Assembly: GCA_900767415.1 (NCBI GenBank) | Contig: CAAFYZ010000014.1 | Coordinates: forward strand, 1-41,003 | DNA length: 41,003 bases | Reading direction: 5' to 3' | Origin: Clostridia bacterium | Lineage (GTDB): Bacteria; Bacillota; Clostridia; Oscillospirales; CAG-272 | Shown here: positions 39,514 to 41,003 of the stretch, in pieces | Layout of the letters: every line of letters begins with the position of its first letter | How positions within the stretch are numbered: the first letter of the stretch is position 1 | Translations under genes and position numbers: made by a program | The notes under the pieces: generated by a model | What the model saw: the letters and a program-made list of their open reading frames with translations, nothing else | Databases searched by the model: none | What the model was told of the DNA's origin: nothing

Positions 39514-40176
39514 TTAATTGAATGTTGTGAAGTAGGACGTGATCCGATCCAAAAGTCCGAAAGCCATCAGGACGCCGATCAGAATCAGAAAACTGCCGCA
39601 GACGATGTTGATGACGCGATAGTGCTTTTTGATAAATGCGAACGCCGTGTTCAGCTTTTCGATCAGCACCGCCGAAACCACGAACGGCACGCCAAGCCCC
39701 ATGGAATATGCCACGAGCAGCAGCACTCCCTTGAGAGCCGTTCCGGATGCTCCCGCAAGAGCGAGGGCAGAGCCGAGGAACGCGCCGATGCAGGGCGTCA
39801 GACTGACGGAATATATCACGCCGAAGAGAAACGCCGAGAGAAGGGTGTCCGCCGACCTCCCGCTCTGCATCCCTTTGAAGAAGGGAAGTCGGATGACTTC
39901 GAGGTAGGACAGACCGAAAACGATGATCAGGAGTCCTCCGACAATATTCACGGCGGTCTTGTATTCTTTGAGAAATGCGCCGAGCGTCCCGGCGAACAGT
40001 CCCAAAAGACTGAACACGATCGTAAAGCCGAGTACGAAAGCGATTGCCCGAAAGAACACCTTGTGCTTTTTGTCCGTTCCGCCGGCAAAATACGAAACGT
40101 ATAAAGGCAAAAGCGGGAGCATACAGGGGGAGAGAAAGGAGATAAATCCCTCCAAAAACGTGATTACGAACTCCAT
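39514..40176 (-). CDS. ccdA: CcdA-type thiol-disulfide transporter
   Basis: A 220-residue six-helix membrane protein that carries reducing equivalents from cytoplasmic thioredoxin to the outer face. The two reactive cysteines are in FLSPCMLPL (Cys18) and SLTPCIGAF (Cys129), in the duplicated P-C motif of the family. AAAGGAG ribosome site. The window has no cytochrome c or haem-lyase gene; the partner TlpA protein directly after it suggests general disulfide reduction or repair. Confidence 0.93.
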   Translation of the reverse strand: MEFVITFLEGFISFLSPCMLPLLPLYVSYFAGGTDKKHKVFFRAIAFVLGFTIVFSLLGLFAGTLGAFLKEYKTAVNIVGGLLIIVFGLSYLEVIRLPFFKGMQSGRSADTLLSAFLFGVIYSVSLTPCIGAFLGSALALAGASGTALKGVLLLVAYSMGLGVPFVVSAVLIEKLNTAFAFIKKHYRVINIVCGSFLILIGVLMAFGLLDRITSYFTTFN

Positions 40177-40230
40177 ACGGGGCTCCTTTGACTTCGCCCG
40201 ATAGCGCGGGAGAGAACTCTTTCTTTTCCG

Positions 40231-40674
40231 TTATTCCTTTTCATCGATTCTCGGCTCCTTTCCGTTTTTCAGAATTTTTCTGTCGATATCCGCGACGGTG
40301 ATCCCGCACAGACTTTTTCGGCAACGCTCGTCGAGTTGTGCATAGATGTTCTGCATGATCTCGCCCATGCCGGAGGAGATCAGACATTCCTTGTCCATAT
40401 CGCCGCTTCTCCACGGCGCACCGACGAATTTTGCGTCGATCGCCTCGGCGATTCGTCCGAGGGTGAGTGTTTCGGCGTCGGATGTGAAGAAATAACCGCC
40501 ACTATTGCCCCCCTTCGTGTCGACGATACCCGCCTTTTTCAGTTTGGACATGACCTTGCGGATCAGAACGGGGTTGGTACAGACGTTTTGGGCGAGCTCC
40601 TCACTGCTTAACACCGTTTCCATGTGATTCAGATAGACGAGCGCGTGTACCGCGATACAAAAAGAACTGTTCAT
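40231..40674 (-). CDS. Rrf2 family transcriptional regulator
   Basis: A 147-residue Rrf2-type winged-helix repressor: FCIAVHALVYLN, SSEELAQNVCTNPVLIRKVMSKLKKAGIVDTKGGNSGGYFF (helix-turn-helix and wing) and LTLGRIAEAID. Five cysteines (6, 32, 97, 118, 123), the last three in the region where IscR/NsrR-like members bind an Fe-S cluster, make a redox or cluster sensor possible; spacing differs from IscR. First gene of the redox operon, 54 bp before ccdA, and its promoter contains two matching inverted repeats, so it is probably autoregulated. Confidence 0.9.
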   Translation of the reverse strand: MNSSFCIAVHALVYLNHMETVLSSEELAQNVCTNPVLIRKVMSKLKKAGIVDTKGGNSGGYFFTSDAETLTLGRIAEAIDAKFVGAPWRSGDMDKECLISSGMGEIMQNIYAQLDERCRKSLCGITVADIDRKILKNGKEPRIDEKE

Positions 40675-40702
40675 TGCAATGCCTCTGTGATAAAAGTTGT
40701 TC

Positions 40703-40721
40703 TGTAACTTATTTTGTTACA
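40703..40721. promoter_or_regulatory. Candidate Rrf2 operator 1
   Basis: TGTAAC-N7-GTTACA, a perfect inverted repeat just downstream of the predicted transcription start of the rrf2 operon. Confidence 0.65.
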
Positions 40722-40728
40722 TCTCTGC

Positions 40729-40747
40729 TGTAATTATAACAGTTACA
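40729..40747. promoter_or_regulatory. Candidate Rrf2 operator 2
   Basis: TGTAAT-N7-GTTACA, same half-sites and spacing as operator 1 (one mismatch), centre 26 bp away. It covers the -10 element. Confidence 0.65.
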
Positions 40748-40761
40748 TCAGGATTTGTCAA
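40733..40761 (-). promoter_or_regulatory. Promoter of the Rrf2 redox operon
   Basis: Full consensus TTGACA (40756-40761), 17-bp spacer, TATAAT (40733-40738) on the minus strand. Confidence 0.85.
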
Positions 40762-40872
40762 GGGGTTTTTGAAAAAAATTTTCCGCGGGAGCAGGCAGGT
40801 GGAGAGAAGCGGTCTTCACACCTCTTGTCAGATTTGCAATCATAGCGTTCATCCTTCCTTTCCATAAAAATA

Positions 40873-40903
40873 AGCCAAACGCTCGGCTGAGTAGCGTTTG
40901 GCT
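40873..40903 (-). terminator. Terminator of the gene at the window end
   Basis: AGCCAAACGCT (40873-40883), 9-nt loop, AGCGTTTGGCT (40893-40903), then TATTTTTA on the minus strand. Confidence 0.8.
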
Positions 40904-40941
40904 ATGTAGTTTATTCAGTTAGGTAAACTGGAATTTTCAAA

Positions 40942-41003
40942 TTAGTCTTTGCAAATAACCTTTGAACCTTCACCATCAATTACAATTCCCTGACGGTTGT
41001 TAA
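40942..41003 (-). CDS. C-terminal end of a gene cut by the window edge
   Basis: The last visible residues are NNRQGIVIDGEGSKVICKD followed by TAA, and a terminator lies 38 bp downstream, supporting a real gene end. The stretch is clearly richer in A and T than the rest of the window. Too little is present to name a family. Confidence 0.5.
   Translation of the reverse strand, partial: NNRQGIVIDGEGSKVICKD

Noticed and set aside
40748..40843. 31-codon minus-strand frame with GGAAGG upstream, between the end terminator and the rrf2 promoter
   Set aside because: The stop codon lies next to the -35 of rrf2, no family is recognised, and no promoter is visible; not enough support to call a gene.

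Overview
The window looks like chromosomal DNA of a gut-type anaerobic member of the Bacillota (class Clostridia). The signs are strong AGGAGG-type ribosome binding sites, near-consensus sigma-A promoters with 17-bp spacers, GTG and TTG starts, FtsK/SpoIIIE with a long linker, an ECF sigma with an RsgI/PepSY-type anti-sigma, OadB and Rrf2. The base composition is moderately GC-rich. No species can be assigned from the sequence alone, and no phage, transposase or CRISPR array is visible.

Layout. 1-340: tandem ~144-bp repeats. 378-7807: guanylate-kinase-like enzyme, DUF4965/glutaminase-A-like protein, Na/phosphate symporter with PhoU-like tail, OadB plus an overlooked 44-residue OadG-like subunit, and a CNNM/CorC-type transporter whose leader has a possible leader peptide and attenuator. 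8084-9353: an array of six small structured RNA genes around tRNA-Lys, five on the minus strand and one on the plus strand, each with its own promoter and terminator. 9495-17959: small unknown protein, CysE, two NodB-like deacetylases, a six-hairpin glycosidase-like protein, TtcA-like enzyme, cell-wall amidase, zinc-ribbon protein, DJ-1 protein. 18024-27180: FtsK and, divergently, CysS followed by Sel1-repeat, VanZ-like and secreted beta-helix-like proteins. 27293-34189: sugar isomerase-like protein, mutarotase plus heterodimeric ABC exporter operon, GH63/MGH1-like glycosidase. 34400-37878: frameshifted membrane GGDEF protein and an ECF sigma/anti-sigma pair. 38238-40674: Rrf2-CcdA-TlpA-FTR-thioredoxin redox operon. 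40942-41003: C-terminus of a lower-GC gene.

The most interesting region is 8084-9353. Six RNAs of about 65-98 nt start at or next to the 5' arm of a long closing helix. The 3' arm of that helix is the terminator stem. Two of them (8084-8181 and 8305-8398) are paralogues with compensatory base changes in three helices and alternative GNRA tetraloops, which is direct evidence for a selected structure. Their function is unknown. The second notable system is the redox operon, whose promoter carries two matching 19-bp inverted repeats likely to bind its own Rrf2 regulator.
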